A stretch of 40,351 nt of DNA. Origin: a virus. The stretch covers positions 1 to 40,351 of IMG/VR virus record IMGVR_UViG_3300025872_000114; one strand, 5' to 3'. Within the stretch, counting starts at the first letter, position 1. Every line of letters starts with the position of its first letter. The position numbers and the translations under genes were made by a program. Below are positions 14,473 to 20,717 of the stretch, piece after piece. The notes under the pieces are model-generated. The model worked only from the letters and a program-made list of their open reading frames with translations. It was not told the DNA's origin and made no database searches.

Positions 14473-14838
14473 TCAGAACGAGTAGTCGTAGTACTTGCTG
14501 CGCGTTCCCAGCACCACCACCAGACTGCTTCCGGCGACCCGGAACGTGCCGTCCTTGCGAACCGTGGCGGTGTAGCGCACCCCGTTAGGGTCAGCGGCGA
14601 ACTCCCACGACTGGGCGTCGCTCATCCCGTTGCTGTCCACGCGGGTCGCGGCGTCCAACTGCACAACCACTTCGCGCACCTGTCCGGCGCGAGCGCCGCC
14701 CTTGAAGGTTCTTACCTCGACGACGGTGGCGGGGACGCGGTCAGTCCAGTAGACGACAGTCGCGCCCATTCCGACGGTGGGGGTTTCGTCTGTACGCGAG
14801 TTCGCGTACATCAGGTTGTTCAGGCTTCCGTAGGTCAT
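14473..14838 (-). CDS. Hypothetical beta-rich protein, 121 aa
   Basis: ATG 14838 sits behind promoter copy 4. The sequence suggests a beta barrel: GMGATVVYWTDRVPATVVEV, REVVVQLDAATRVDSNG, GVRYTATVRKDGTFRVAGSS, LVVVLGTR. A short SH3- or KOW-like fold is plausible. No function is recognised. Confidence 0.75.
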   Translation of the reverse strand: MTYGSLNNLMYANSRTDETPTVGMGATVVYWTDRVPATVVEVRTFKGGARAGQVREVVVQLDAATRVDSNGMSDAQSWEFAADPNGVRYTATVRKDGTFRVAGSSLVVVLGTRSKYYDYSF

Positions 14839-14905
14839 TCAGGGTCTCCCTTCCCTTGTTTGTGACACCAGTTTAGCATACGGGGGTTTAGTTACTGGTA
14901 CCGGG
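14839..14905 (-). promoter_or_regulatory. Repeat promoter cassette, copy 4 (variant)
   Basis: CCCCCGGTACCAGTAACTAA is followed by ACCCCCGTATGC, TAAACT (14870-14875) and AAGGGAAGGGAGACCC. The internal TAA at 14888-14890 is the stop of the upstream 96-aa protein, which ends TPGTSN within the repeat. Confidence 0.75.
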
Positions 14906-15178
14906 GGTCTTCCACGTCCCGCCACACGACACACACGTCGTGCCCTCCCAGTACTTCGCACCGCAGTCACAGCGGTCGACGTGCGACTGGGGCAGCCGAG
15001 GAGCCTCAGCCAGCAGCCGGATGATTTCCTCGAAGAACGAAGTAGCGGACGCGGCAGCCGCCTGAGCCGCGATGAGGGCGTTGTCGAAGTCGTCCTCACG
15101 CAGCCAGCACTCGGCGTTCCGCAAGCACTCGCGGACATCCTTCGCCCACTCCCGGGCGGCGGTCTTCGTGGTGTTCAT
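14888..15178 (-). CDS. Helical protein with C-terminal zinc ribbon, 96 aa
   Basis: ATG 15178 begins one base after the upstream stop (TGAGATG). An N-terminal helical region (VRECLRNAECWLREDDFDNA, TSFFEEIIRLLAEAP) leads to CDCGAKYW and CVSCGGTW, two cysteine pairs of a zinc ribbon. The final residues TPGTSN are encoded by promoter copy 4. It is probably an adaptor or nucleic-acid-binding protein. The family is not recognised. Confidence 0.7.
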   Translation of the reverse strand: MNTTKTAAREWAKDVRECLRNAECWLREDDFDNALIAAQAAAASATSFFEEIIRLLAEAPRLPQSHVDRCDCGAKYWEGTTCVSCGGTWKTPGTSN

Positions 15179-15179
15179 C

Positions 15180-15500
15180 TCAGTACCAGCCCGGCGCGGT
15201 CTCGTACTCGGCGGTGCCGTCCCACACGAAGGTGGCGAACTCGTAGTCGCTGACCTTGACAACCCAGCCGTAGGAGGTCTGCTTGACCTTGCGGACAAAG
15301 GGCGTGCCGACCTCGACATCGGTCGCGGTGGCGAACGCGCTAGGACCGCCGTTGGTCTCCAACTGCTTGTTCAGTTGTTGCAAGGTCACGGTCTGCGCGG
15401 TGCGCTTGGTCACCTTGTAGAACTTCTTGAAGGTGGCGTCGTATCCGTAACTGCTGACCAATACGTCGCCGACCTGAGGGGTGGCTTTGGTGGTGTCCAT
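15180..15500 (-). CDS. Hypothetical beta-rich protein, 106 aa
   Basis: ATG 15500 lies behind promoter copy 5. The sequence PQVGDVLVSSYGYDATFKKF, YKVTKRTAQTVTLQQLNKQL and TPFVRKVKQTSYGWVVKVSD suggests a small beta domain. Similar short proteins are frequent in actinophage accessory regions. The function is unknown. Confidence 0.75.
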   Translation of the reverse strand: MDTTKATPQVGDVLVSSYGYDATFKKFYKVTKRTAQTVTLQQLNKQLETNGGPSAFATATDVEVGTPFVRKVKQTSYGWVVKVSDYEFATFVWDGTAEYETAPGWY

Positions 15501-15562
15501 TTGGGTCTCCCTTCCCTTTGTACCCTCAGTATATCATATGGGGGTTTAGTTCTCTGCACTGG
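15501..15562 (-). promoter_or_regulatory. Repeat promoter cassette, copy 5
   Basis: AGAGAACTAAACCCCCATATGA is split by TATACT (15528-15533; extended -10 TGA) and then GGGAAGGGAGACCC before ATG. The TAA at 15546-15548 ends the upstream 215-aa gene (last residues HPSAEN). Confidence 0.75.
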
Positions 15563-16193
15563 GGTGCGTGTGTCGCCGAGCCATCCTCGGGCGATACGAC
15601 GGACTCGTGCCCGTGGTCTCCAGATAGCCGTACCGCACCAACCGCGACCTCAACGCCTGCGGCATACAGCCACACACCTCAGCCAGATGCTTCAACGGAT
15701 AGCCCTGCATCACGAACCCCACCAACAGATGCACGAACGCCAACGCATCCGCACGCCGAGGGTCATCCGCACGCAGATTGCCCCGTACCTTGCTGCCATC
15801 GACATACGCCGCACGCAACCGCCGCTGGTCATCCTCACCCAACCGCTTCCAGCGATACCGACCAGTCGGCACGACAGCGAACGTGGCGTCCGCCAACGGC
15901 AGATGCTCCACCTCAGGGTGCCTCGCGTGACCCTCCGAGTGGCACTTCACCTCCATCTGGCGAATCCGCTCCCGGGTCACCCCGATGGCGTCAGCGACAT
16001 CCTGCAACGTCCAGAAGTCCGCACCGTGATGCCCACCGCACCGAACCCGGCACACATAGGCGTGGAACGCCGCAGAACCCCGGTTCTCGCGCAGCGCAGC
16101 CGCAACCTCATCAGGAATCCCGGTGTCGATACGACGGCGCTCGTAGACCGCCTCTCGCTGCTCAGCCACACGGGTGCTTGGCAATGGTTTCAC
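15546..16193 (-). CDS. Sigma-like / HTH regulatory protein, 215 aa
   Basis: Residues about 60-84, FWTLQDVADAIGVTRERIRQ followed by MEVKC, match the region 4 helix-turn-helix of sigma factors (normally the -35 binding helix, ending RIRQIE). A second HTH-like stretch lies at about 165-191 (YPLKHLAEVCGCMPQALRSR). Cysteines and histidines at 48-56 (VCRVRCGGHH) may hold a metal. With the 96-aa region-4 protein and WhiB, it makes three candidate transcription switches in this region. The C-terminus is encoded by promoter copy 5, which could let it sit near its own control site. Its activity is inferred. Confidence 0.75.
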   Translation of the reverse strand: MKPLPSTRVAEQREAVYERRRIDTGIPDEVAAALRENRGSAAFHAYVCRVRCGGHHGADFWTLQDVADAIGVTRERIRQMEVKCHSEGHARHPEVEHLPLADATFAVVPTGRYRWKRLGEDDQRRLRAAYVDGSKVRGNLRADDPRRADALAFVHLLVGFVMQGYPLKHLAEVCGCMPQALRSRLVRYGYLETTGTSPSYRPRMARRHTHPSAEN

Positions 16194-16411
16194 TTGATGT
16201 CCTTCCCAGTGTTCAGGTCGACGAGGAACCGCTCGCCACGTTCGAAGTGTTGACCGAAGTCGACGACGTACTCGACCCGCAGCACGACCTTGCTGTCGAC
16301 CTCAGCCCACGACACCTTCCCGTTACGGTCGATGCTCAGAATCTCGAAACGTCCACGGGTGCCTTTGATGCGGAACCGCATCCCGGCTTTCCAGACGATG
16401 CGCTCACTCAT
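16190..16411 (-). CDS. Hypothetical beta-barrel protein, 73 aa
   Basis: The stop overlaps the next start (ATGA), and the start overlaps the end of the HicA-like gene by 8 bases. Strands are visible in WKAGMRFRIKGTRGRFEILS, GKVSWAEVDSKVVLRVEYVV and GERFLVDLNTG. The fold is probably SH3-like. The function is unknown. Confidence 0.65.
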   Translation of the reverse strand: MSERIVWKAGMRFRIKGTRGRFEILSIDRNGKVSWAEVDSKVVLRVEYVVDFGQHFERGERFLVDLNTGKDIK

Positions 16412-16616
16412 CGAGTTTCAGTCCCATCTTTCGTAGTGCGGATTTCAGGTTCAGTAGTCCGCGCCAGTCGCTCGGGCTGTAGGGCGAGTGATAGACCTGC
16501 CCCTCGGGGTTTACCCATCGGTAGTGGCAGCCCCGAGTTATCTCGATTATCCAGCCCTGTTTCTTGGCTCGCTTGGCGAGTTGGTCAATGTCCTTGCGGG
16601 ATGCGTTTCTGCCCAT
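16404..16616 (-). CDS. HicA-like mRNA-interferase-fold protein, 70 aa
   Basis: The short product has a helix (ASRKDIDQLAKRAKKQGW), then IIEITRGCHYRWVNPEGQVY, resembling the HicA pattern in which GW and a G-[SC]-H motif carry the catalytic histidine, and a C-terminal helix LLNLKSALRKMG. Phage copies of this fold are common without a HicB antitoxin; none is adjacent here. ATG 16616 overlaps the upstream stop (TGATG). The fold is moderately supported; toxicity is not. Confidence 0.6.
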   Translation of the reverse strand: MGRNASRKDIDQLAKRAKKQGWIIEITRGCHYRWVNPEGQVYHSPYSPSDWRGLLNLKSALRKMGLKLDE

Positions 16617-17035
16617 CAGGACTGCATCTCGGCGATGCACACCGCGTCACACGGGGTGTTGCAGTCCGGGCACTCGCAGTGCAGGTTCGGGCAGCATTGG
16701 ATGCAGTCGCACGACTCGACTTTCGACATCAGGCGGAAGTCGCCGTCACGCCAGCCGAAGTAGTGGTCTTCGGGTGCGAGCGTGTCTTGCAGCCACGACT
16801 CGGTCTTGTCGAGCAGCCAGCCGACCCACTCGGCGGGGTCGATGGCGTCGCCTGTCTCGTCGATGACTCTTGCGTCGACACGGTTGTCGTCGTACAACTC
16901 CATCGCTTGACGGTCGTTCGCTGTGAGCGGCATCCCGTGGTTGTGTGCGAAGTCGATGACTCGCAGTCCTGCCCGCCAGCCGTGCTGCTCGCTGACGATG
17001 ACTCCGGCGTGCGCCGGGTTGAGACGGTTGGTCAT
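16616..17035 (-). CDS. Cysteine-rich C-terminal protein, 139 aa
   Basis: ATG 17035 starts the gene. The last 35 residues contain nine cysteines (SCDCIQCCPNLHCECPDCNT then PCDAVC), an unusual density that suggests bound zinc or an Fe-S cluster. The N-terminal part includes HAGVIVSEQHGWRAGLRVID and DPAEWVGWLLDKTESWLQDT. I do not recognise the family. It shares an operon with the HicA-like gene. Confidence 0.75.
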   Translation of the reverse strand: MTNRLNPAHAGVIVSEQHGWRAGLRVIDFAHNHGMPLTANDRQAMELYDDNRVDARVIDETGDAIDPAEWVGWLLDKTESWLQDTLAPEDHYFGWRDGDFRLMSKVESCDCIQCCPNLHCECPDCNTPCDAVCIAEMQS

Positions 17036-17045
17036 TGTTTCCTTC

Positions 17046-17267
17046 CTAGTCGGTGATGGTCAGTCGACCGACGGTGTTGCCGTTGGTGTCTTTGACGTTG
17101 ACCCAGAAGTTGCTGAGTTGGTCTACTGGTGCCAGTTCGTCGATTTGGTTGATGGCTTTGCGAACCGCTTTGAAGATTGCGTCCACGTCGAGCGTTGTGT
17201 CGTTTGTGGTGTAGCCCTCGTTGACAAACGCTGCGTTGTCGAGCGCGAGGTTGATGCTGAGTTTCAT
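17046..17267 (-). CDS. Hypothetical protein, 73 aa
   Basis: ATG 17267 follows the cassette ribosome site (AGGGAGACCCG). It has a short beta start (MKLSINLALDNAAFV), a helix (DVDAIFKAVRKAINQIDELA) and a beta end (FWVNVKDTNGNTVGRLTITD). Similar small proteins occur in phages; no function is recognised. Confidence 0.7.
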   Translation of the reverse strand: MKLSINLALDNAAFVNEGYTTNDTTLDVDAIFKAVRKAINQIDELAPVDQLSNFWVNVKDTNGNTVGRLTITD

Positions 17268-17332
17268 CGGGTCTCCCTTCCTTGTTACTGCTGATGATAC
17301 ATCACCCGGATTGACGGTCTGCAACCGGGGTG
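17268..17332 (-). promoter_or_regulatory. Repeat promoter cassette, copy 6 (diverged)
   Basis: CCCCGGTTGCAGACCGTCAA is followed by TCCGGGTGATG, a -10-like TATCAT (17294-17299) and AAGGAAGGGAGACCC. The arms are less conserved than in other copies, but the order of parts is the same. Confidence 0.55.
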
Positions 17333-17512
17333 TCATTGTTCGGTCTGGCACAGACCCCAGTCCCACGCGGTCGTGTGCATCTGCAAGCAGACCGCGCACG
17401 CGACCCACTCGCCTTTGGCTAACTGCTCCAGCGCGAAGTCACGCTGTCTGCTGACCCAGTCCATCAGGACGAGGTTCTCGGTCGAACTCAGCGTGTGTGC
17501 GGTGTCAGTCAT
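17333..17512 (-). CDS. Small protein with CxxC, 59 aa
   Basis: ATG 17512 follows GAAGGGAGACACA. The sequence is MTDTAHTLSSTENLVLMDWV, SRQRDFALEQLAKGEWVACA, then VCLQMHTTAWDWGLCQTEQ. The cysteines (ACAVC and a later C) may bind metal. It fills the space between two better-defined genes and uses the same ribosome site type. The function is unknown. Confidence 0.65.
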   Translation of the reverse strand: MTDTAHTLSSTENLVLMDWVSRQRDFALEQLAKGEWVACAVCLQMHTTAWDWGLCQTEQ

Positions 17513-17527
17513 TGTGTCTCCCTTCGG

Positions 17528-17926
17528 TCAGAACGGCGGTTGCAGTCGGGCGACCTCGTTCTCCAGTACGGACAGTCGCTTGATGATGGCGATGGTCGCC
17601 GAGCGCCCCAGTTTGATTTGGGTGTCGGTCACCGGGGTGCCGAGCAGGTCGTCCAGCCCGACCAGATTCGCCAGTTCGTTGAACAGGTCGGCGGTGGTTG
17701 CGTCGTCGAATGATGATGTGTTCACTTTGGTTCCTCGAATCCAGACGTAGTCGGGGCGGTCTTGGTTGTGCCAGATGGCGCGGTCGCGGTCGTTGGGTTC
17801 GCCGCAGGTAAGGCAGAAGTCGTAGTCGCTGCCGAAGAAAGCGGAGCCGTCCGGCTCGACAAGGATGGATTGGATTTCGTTCTTGTGTCCGGCGATGCAG
17901 ACGGTGGTGGCGGTGATGGTGGTCAT
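17528..17926 (-). CDS. Hypothetical protein with zinc-finger-like CxxC, 132 aa
   Basis: ATG 17926 lies behind promoter copy 7. Residues 9-45 hold C10 and H14 (VCIAGHKNE) and C38/C41 (FCLTCGEPNDRD), a possible metal site. The C-terminal helix (IKLGRSATIAIIKRLSVLEN then EVARLQ) resembles a coiled coil. The function is unknown. Confidence 0.75.
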   Translation of the reverse strand: MTTITATTVCIAGHKNEIQSILVEPDGSAFFGSDYDFCLTCGEPNDRDRAIWHNQDRPDYVWIRGTKVNTSSFDDATTADLFNELANLVGLDDLLGTPVTDTQIKLGRSATIAIIKRLSVLENEVARLQPPF

Positions 17927-17988
17927 TTGGGTCTCCCTTCCCTTGGACTCAAAGTGTATCAAACCGTGGTTCAGTTCTTTGCGGCGGG
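17927..17988 (-). promoter_or_regulatory. Repeat promoter cassette, copy 7
   Basis: AAAGAACTGAACCACGGTTTGA is followed by TACACT (17953-17958) and GGGAAGGGAGACCC. AACCACGGTT is a perfect 10-bp palindrome in this copy. The TGA at 17971-17973 is the stop of the upstream 91-aa gene, ending DPAAKN. Confidence 0.7.
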
Positions 17989-18246
17989 GTCGGCTTTGCG
18001 AACCCACACTGCGTTTCCTGCGGCTTCAACCTCGAAGCCAGCGTTGACCAGTTCCAAGGCTTCTGCGATGCGGATTTCCGAGAAGCGGCAACCTTGCAGT
18101 TTGAACCACCCTTCTTGCGCCCTGTCGTATCCATCCCAGACGAGGCTTCTTGTGTACCACGCCGAGTCGTTCTTGTTGTTGACCTTGATACTGGTCAATC
18201 TCTTGATTGCCGCCCGCAAGCGGTTCTCGTTGAGGTAGGTGGTCAT
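17971..18246 (-). CDS. Hypothetical protein, 91 aa
   Basis: ATG 18246 lies behind promoter copy 8. It has an N-terminal basic helix (NRLRAAIKRLTSIKVNNKND) and an alpha/beta C-terminus (RIAEALELVNAGFEVEAAGN). The last residues come from promoter copy 7. No family is recognised. Confidence 0.7.
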   Translation of the reverse strand: MTTYLNENRLRAAIKRLTSIKVNNKNDSAWYTRSLVWDGYDRAQEGWFKLQGCRFSEIRIAEALELVNAGFEVEAAGNAVWVRKADPAAKN

Positions 18247-18311
18247 TTGGGTCTCCCTTCCCTTTGTACTACCAGTATATCATACCCCGGTTTAGTTACT
18301 GACACCGGGGT
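18247..18311 (-). promoter_or_regulatory. Repeat promoter cassette, copy 8
   Basis: ACCCCGGT(GTCAGTAACTAA)ACCGGGGT forms the perfect 8-bp dyad. It is followed by ATGA, TATACT (18274-18279) and AAAGGGAAGGGAGACCC. The TAA at 18292-18294 ends the upstream 88-aa gene (DPGVSN). Confidence 0.8.
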
Positions 18312-18558
18312 CAGCGTTGTAATCCAACCCCAGCGACTTGACGTGCCCCAACAACCAAGCCCGGGCAGCCGCAAACCCCACAACCTCAAACAACACAACC
18401 ATCGAGCCGTCAGCGTGACGCTCCAACACCCGCCACGTCGAGCCAAGTTGCTCCTCATCCCAATCGCCACGTTGCAAGTGGAATCGAAAGTCCGGCGTGC
18501 GGTACCCGTCAACGCCTGCGTCGACAAGCCGCAACTTCTGTCGTTTCACTACAGCCAT
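18292..18558 (-). CDS. Hypothetical protein, 88 aa
   Basis: ATG 18558 overlaps the metallohydrolase stop (TGATG). The product has TPDFRFHLQRGDWDEEQLGS and WRVLERHADGSMVVLFEVVG, then a helix AAARAWLLGHVKSLGLD. The end, NADPGVSN, is encoded by promoter copy 8. The function is unknown. Confidence 0.7.
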   Translation of the reverse strand: MAVVKRQKLRLVDAGVDGYRTPDFRFHLQRGDWDEEQLGSTWRVLERHADGSMVVLFEVVGFAAARAWLLGHVKSLGLDYNADPGVSN

Positions 18559-19316
18559 CAGGCAGCCACCTCTTTCACCAGCGACGGGGTCAGTTGGCGG
18601 TACACCGACTGACAGCACTGCTCCTTCGGGCACTCCCACGACACCGTCGCCTTGGTGACGTAGTTCCAGCCCTTCAGCACTTGGTAGTGCCGCACCTTCA
18701 CCTCACTGTGGTCACCGCACTGCGGACAAGCAACCGTGGACTGTTGCGTGACCGCTGTCTCGACGACCTGCTTGTCCAGCGCGGCTTGCGCCTTCTTCTC
18801 AGCCTTGACCCGGTCGAGCCGCTCCTTCTGGGCTGCGTGCCATCCGGCTTGGGACTTCGGAACCCGGGGGGTGCGGGCTTTGCCGTTGCTCAGCACCTTG
18901 ACGCCTTTGAGGTTGAACGCGGCGGCGAGGTGTTCAGCGGCTTCGACGCCAAGTGTAGAGCGCACCAGTCTCAGGAGGTTGGTGGCGAACTCGACGCCGT
19001 GCGCTGCGACGTAGTCGGCGGTGACCAAGTGAGCGATTTCGTGCAGGATGGTGAACTCGTTGCGTGCCCACTTCGGCAACTTGATGGTTCGTGTCCTCAG
19101 GTTCGCCGAGGCTCTACGGTTCCCTGCGCCGGAGTGAACGGTGATGGGGTCGGTCAAGCGCCAGCCGAACTCTTCGCGCAAGGCGGTGCGGGATTGCACC
19201 TTCTTCACGAAATCGTTGCATTGGGCGAGCGTGAGTTTGTTGTGTTGCTTGTCTTCGCTGTCGAGTAGCCACTCGGCGGCGTAGACCTTTGACTTCTGTG
19301 AGTCGCGTTGTCTCAT
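18558..19316 (-). CDS. Putative zinc metallohydrolase (HExxH) with C-terminal zinc ribbon
   Basis: The 252-aa protein begins RQRDSQKSKVYAAEWLL and carries FTILHEIAHLVTADYVAAHG, a HEIAH zinc-protease motif with a downstream histidine (AAHGVEF) as a likely third ligand. It fits a TIGR04338-type metallohydrolase common in actinobacteria and their phages. The C-terminal part has CPQCGDHSE and CPKEQCC, a zinc ribbon. The substrate is unknown; SprT-like action on DNA-protein crosslinks is one idea. ATG 19316 follows promoter copy 9 and leads its operon. Confidence 0.85.
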   Translation of the reverse strand: MRQRDSQKSKVYAAEWLLDSEDKQHNKLTLAQCNDFVKKVQSRTALREEFGWRLTDPITVHSGAGNRRASANLRTRTIKLPKWARNEFTILHEIAHLVTADYVAAHGVEFATNLLRLVRSTLGVEAAEHLAAAFNLKGVKVLSNGKARTPRVPKSQAGWHAAQKERLDRVKAEKKAQAALDKQVVETAVTQQSTVACPQCGDHSEVKVRHYQVLKGWNYVTKATVSWECPKEQCCQSVYRQLTPSLVKEVAA

Positions 19317-19378
19317 CGGTCTCCCTTCCCTTGTAGTACCAGTATACCAAACGGGGGTTTAGATGATGACACCGGGGT
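19317..19378 (-). promoter_or_regulatory. Repeat promoter cassette, copy 9 (leftward arm of divergent pair)
   Basis: ACCCCGGTGTCATCATCTAA is followed by ACCCCCGTTTGG, TATACT (19341-19346) and AAGGGAAGGGAGACC before the metallohydrolase ATG. It abuts a rightward copy in opposite orientation, forming a divergent control region. Confidence 0.8.
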
Positions 19379-19392
19379 ACCGACCCCGGGTG

Positions 19393-19445
19393 AGAAACTA
19401 AACCGGGGGTAGTGTACACTGGGGTTCCGAACGAAAGGAGACACC
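19393..19445 (+). promoter_or_regulatory. Repeat-type promoter, rightward arm of divergent pair
   Basis: On the plus strand GAAACTAAACCGGGGGTAGTG is followed by TACACT (19415-19420), then GAAAGGAGACACC before GTG 19446. It carries the same AACTAAACC box as the minus-strand cassettes. Between the two arms, CACCGGGGT accg ACCCCGGGTG (about 19370-19392) is a near-perfect dyad that could bind one regulator for both directions. Confidence 0.7.
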
Positions 19446-19727
19446 GTGAAGAATCTCACCAAACGCAAGGCGGAACAGACCCTCCGCGCACTCAAAGCCC
19501 GATACGTCGACGAATACGGCGACACCTTCTGGGGCGATGTACTGCCCGAGCCGAAACTCGTCGAGAACTGGGAATGGCTCTACGGCGTGAAGAAGTGGGC
19601 AATCGTCTGGGAGGACGGACCGTTCGAGTGGTCGCTGTCCGCTTCGTGGCAACTGGCTGACGAAGTCGACGGGGTGTTCGCCGAGCCAATCAACGGCTGG
19701 TCGCTCGCCCTGTACCCGGCTGACTGA
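19446..19727 (+). CDS. Hypothetical protein, 93 aa (plus strand)
   Basis: GTG 19446 has a GAAAGGAG ribosome site. The N-terminus is a basic helix (MKNLTKRKAEQTLRALKARY); the rest is aromatic (WEWLYGVKKWAIVWEDGPFE, WSLSASWQLADEVDGVFAEP). Similar small proteins are found in actinophages. It is the first of two genes transcribed against the rest of the genome and is followed by a hairpin. Confidence 0.75.
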   Translation: MKNLTKRKAEQTLRALKARYVDEYGDTFWGDVLPEPKLVENWEWLYGVKKWAIVWEDGPFEWSLSASWQLADEVDGVFAEPINGWSLALYPAD

Positions 19728-19752
19728 CCTTCTGACTCGGGGATAGAAGGTC
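19726..19752 (+). terminator. Hairpin after the 93-aa plus-strand gene
   Basis: GACCTTCT (19726-19733) pairs perfectly with AGAAGGTC (19745-19752) around an 11-base loop and overlaps the stop codon. A C-run, not a T-run, follows. It separates the 93-aa gene from the promoter of the deacetylase. Confidence 0.55.
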
Positions 19753-19773
19753 GCCCCCCCCGGGTTCCGAAAC

Positions 19774-19823
19774 ACAACCCCCGTGTATTACCCTGCCAAC
19801 CGACACGAAAGGAGAACCCACCC
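19774..19823 (+). promoter_or_regulatory. Promoter and ribosome site for the HDAC-like gene
   Basis: ACACAACCCCCGTG is followed by TATTAC (19786-19791), a relative of the window's AACCCCCGT + -10 box in plus orientation. GAAAGGAG lies about nine bases before the TTG start. Confidence 0.55.
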
Positions 19824-20717
19824 TTGACCACCATCCACGTCATTCACGACAACGATTACGAGAACTGGGTGTTCGACCCGAACCATCCAACCCAAGGACG
19901 CCGCTTCACCAACGGGCTAGGCGCTATCCACCATACCGCCACCAGCCACAACGTCGTGCAGCACGCCACCCGGGAAGCCACCCGGCACGAACTGTCGCTC
20001 GTACACGCAGACGGCTACATCGACGCCGTCCTCGACGGGTACAGCAACGAGTGGCACGGCAAGCGCCTTGACCTTGGCAACCTAGCCAGCAAGTTCGCAG
20101 GCGGCACCCTCGAAGCCCTCAGCCTGCTCATCCAAGGCGAACGGCTCGCAGTCCACCTACCCGGAGCCAAGCATCACGCGATGCGGGAACACTCCAGCGG
20201 ATTCTGCGTGTTCGGTGACTTCGCCATCGCCGCCGACATCGCCAACGCTGCTGGGCTGCGGGTCGCCATCCTCGACACCGATGCCCACCACGGTGACGGC
20301 ACCGAGGAACTGACCCTTGACTTCACCAACACGATGACGTTCTCGATTCACCAAGACGGCATCTTCCCCTACTCGGGGGTCAGCGACTACCCGATGCTCG
20401 GCATCTACAACAGCCCACTGCCAGCGTTGGCGAACGACCGCAGGCTGCAAGGCGCGGTCAACGAGTTCATCGACGTGGCACGCGATTTCCACCCCGACCT
20501 CGTGTTCATCGCAGCCGGGGCTGACGGGCACAAGGCTGACCCACTGTCGGGGCTGCACTACACCGAGCAGGGCTACCGCAAGGTGATGCACACTGTTGGC
20601 AAGGCGTTCCCGAAGGCACGCTTCCTGATTGGCGGGGCAGGCGGCTACTGCCCGGACGATGCCACACCAGCGATGTGGGCGAACGCCGTCACAGGGGTTG
20701 CTGACAGCCTGTCCTAG
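19824..20717 (+). CDS. Histone deacetylase-family amidohydrolase (AcuC/APAH-like)
   Basis: The 297-aa protein carries the complete HDAC-fold active site: the histidine pair H117/H118 (LPGAKHHAM), zinc ligands D153 and H155 (ILDTDAHHGDGTEE), D234 (AAGADGHKADPL) and the catalytic tyrosine Y275 (GGAGGYCPDDA). Family members remove acetyl groups from lysines, polyamines or small molecules using zinc. It begins FDPNHPTQGRRF-like, as in AcuC-type proteins, and is somewhat shorter than bacterial AcuC (about 375-390 aa). TTG 19824 follows AAAGGAG. It is convergent with terminase; the two stops share the palindrome CTAG (20714-20717). The substrate is unknown. Host protein or polyamine deacetylation is a guess. 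Confidence 0.92.
   Translation: MTTIHVIHDNDYENWVFDPNHPTQGRRFTNGLGAIHHTATSHNVVQHATREATRHELSLVHADGYIDAVLDGYSNEWHGKRLDLGNLASKFAGGTLEALSLLIQGERLAVHLPGAKHHAMREHSSGFCVFGDFAIAADIANAAGLRVAILDTDAHHGDGTEELTLDFTNTMTFSIHQDGIFPYSGVSDYPMLGIYNSPLPALANDRRLQGAVNEFIDVARDFHPDLVFIAAGADGHKADPLSGLHYTEQGYRKVMHTVGKAFPKARFLIGGAGGYCPDDATPAMWANAVTGVADSLS

Noticed and set aside
16404-16616. HicAB toxin-antitoxin pair
   Set aside because: Only a HicA-like fold is seen. Neither neighbour resembles HicB, so a full toxin-antitoxin call is not supported.
15518-17056. A 512-codon plus-strand open frame
   Set aside because: It lies opposite at least four well-supported minus-strand genes with ribosome sites and recognisable domains. 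Its proline/arginine/serine-rich product is typical of antisense frames in GC-rich DNA.
10332-18311. Regularly repeated elements as a CRISPR array
   Set aside because: The repeats are 0.2-4 kb apart, lie between genes, include promoter and ribosome-site parts, and have no spacers or cas genes.
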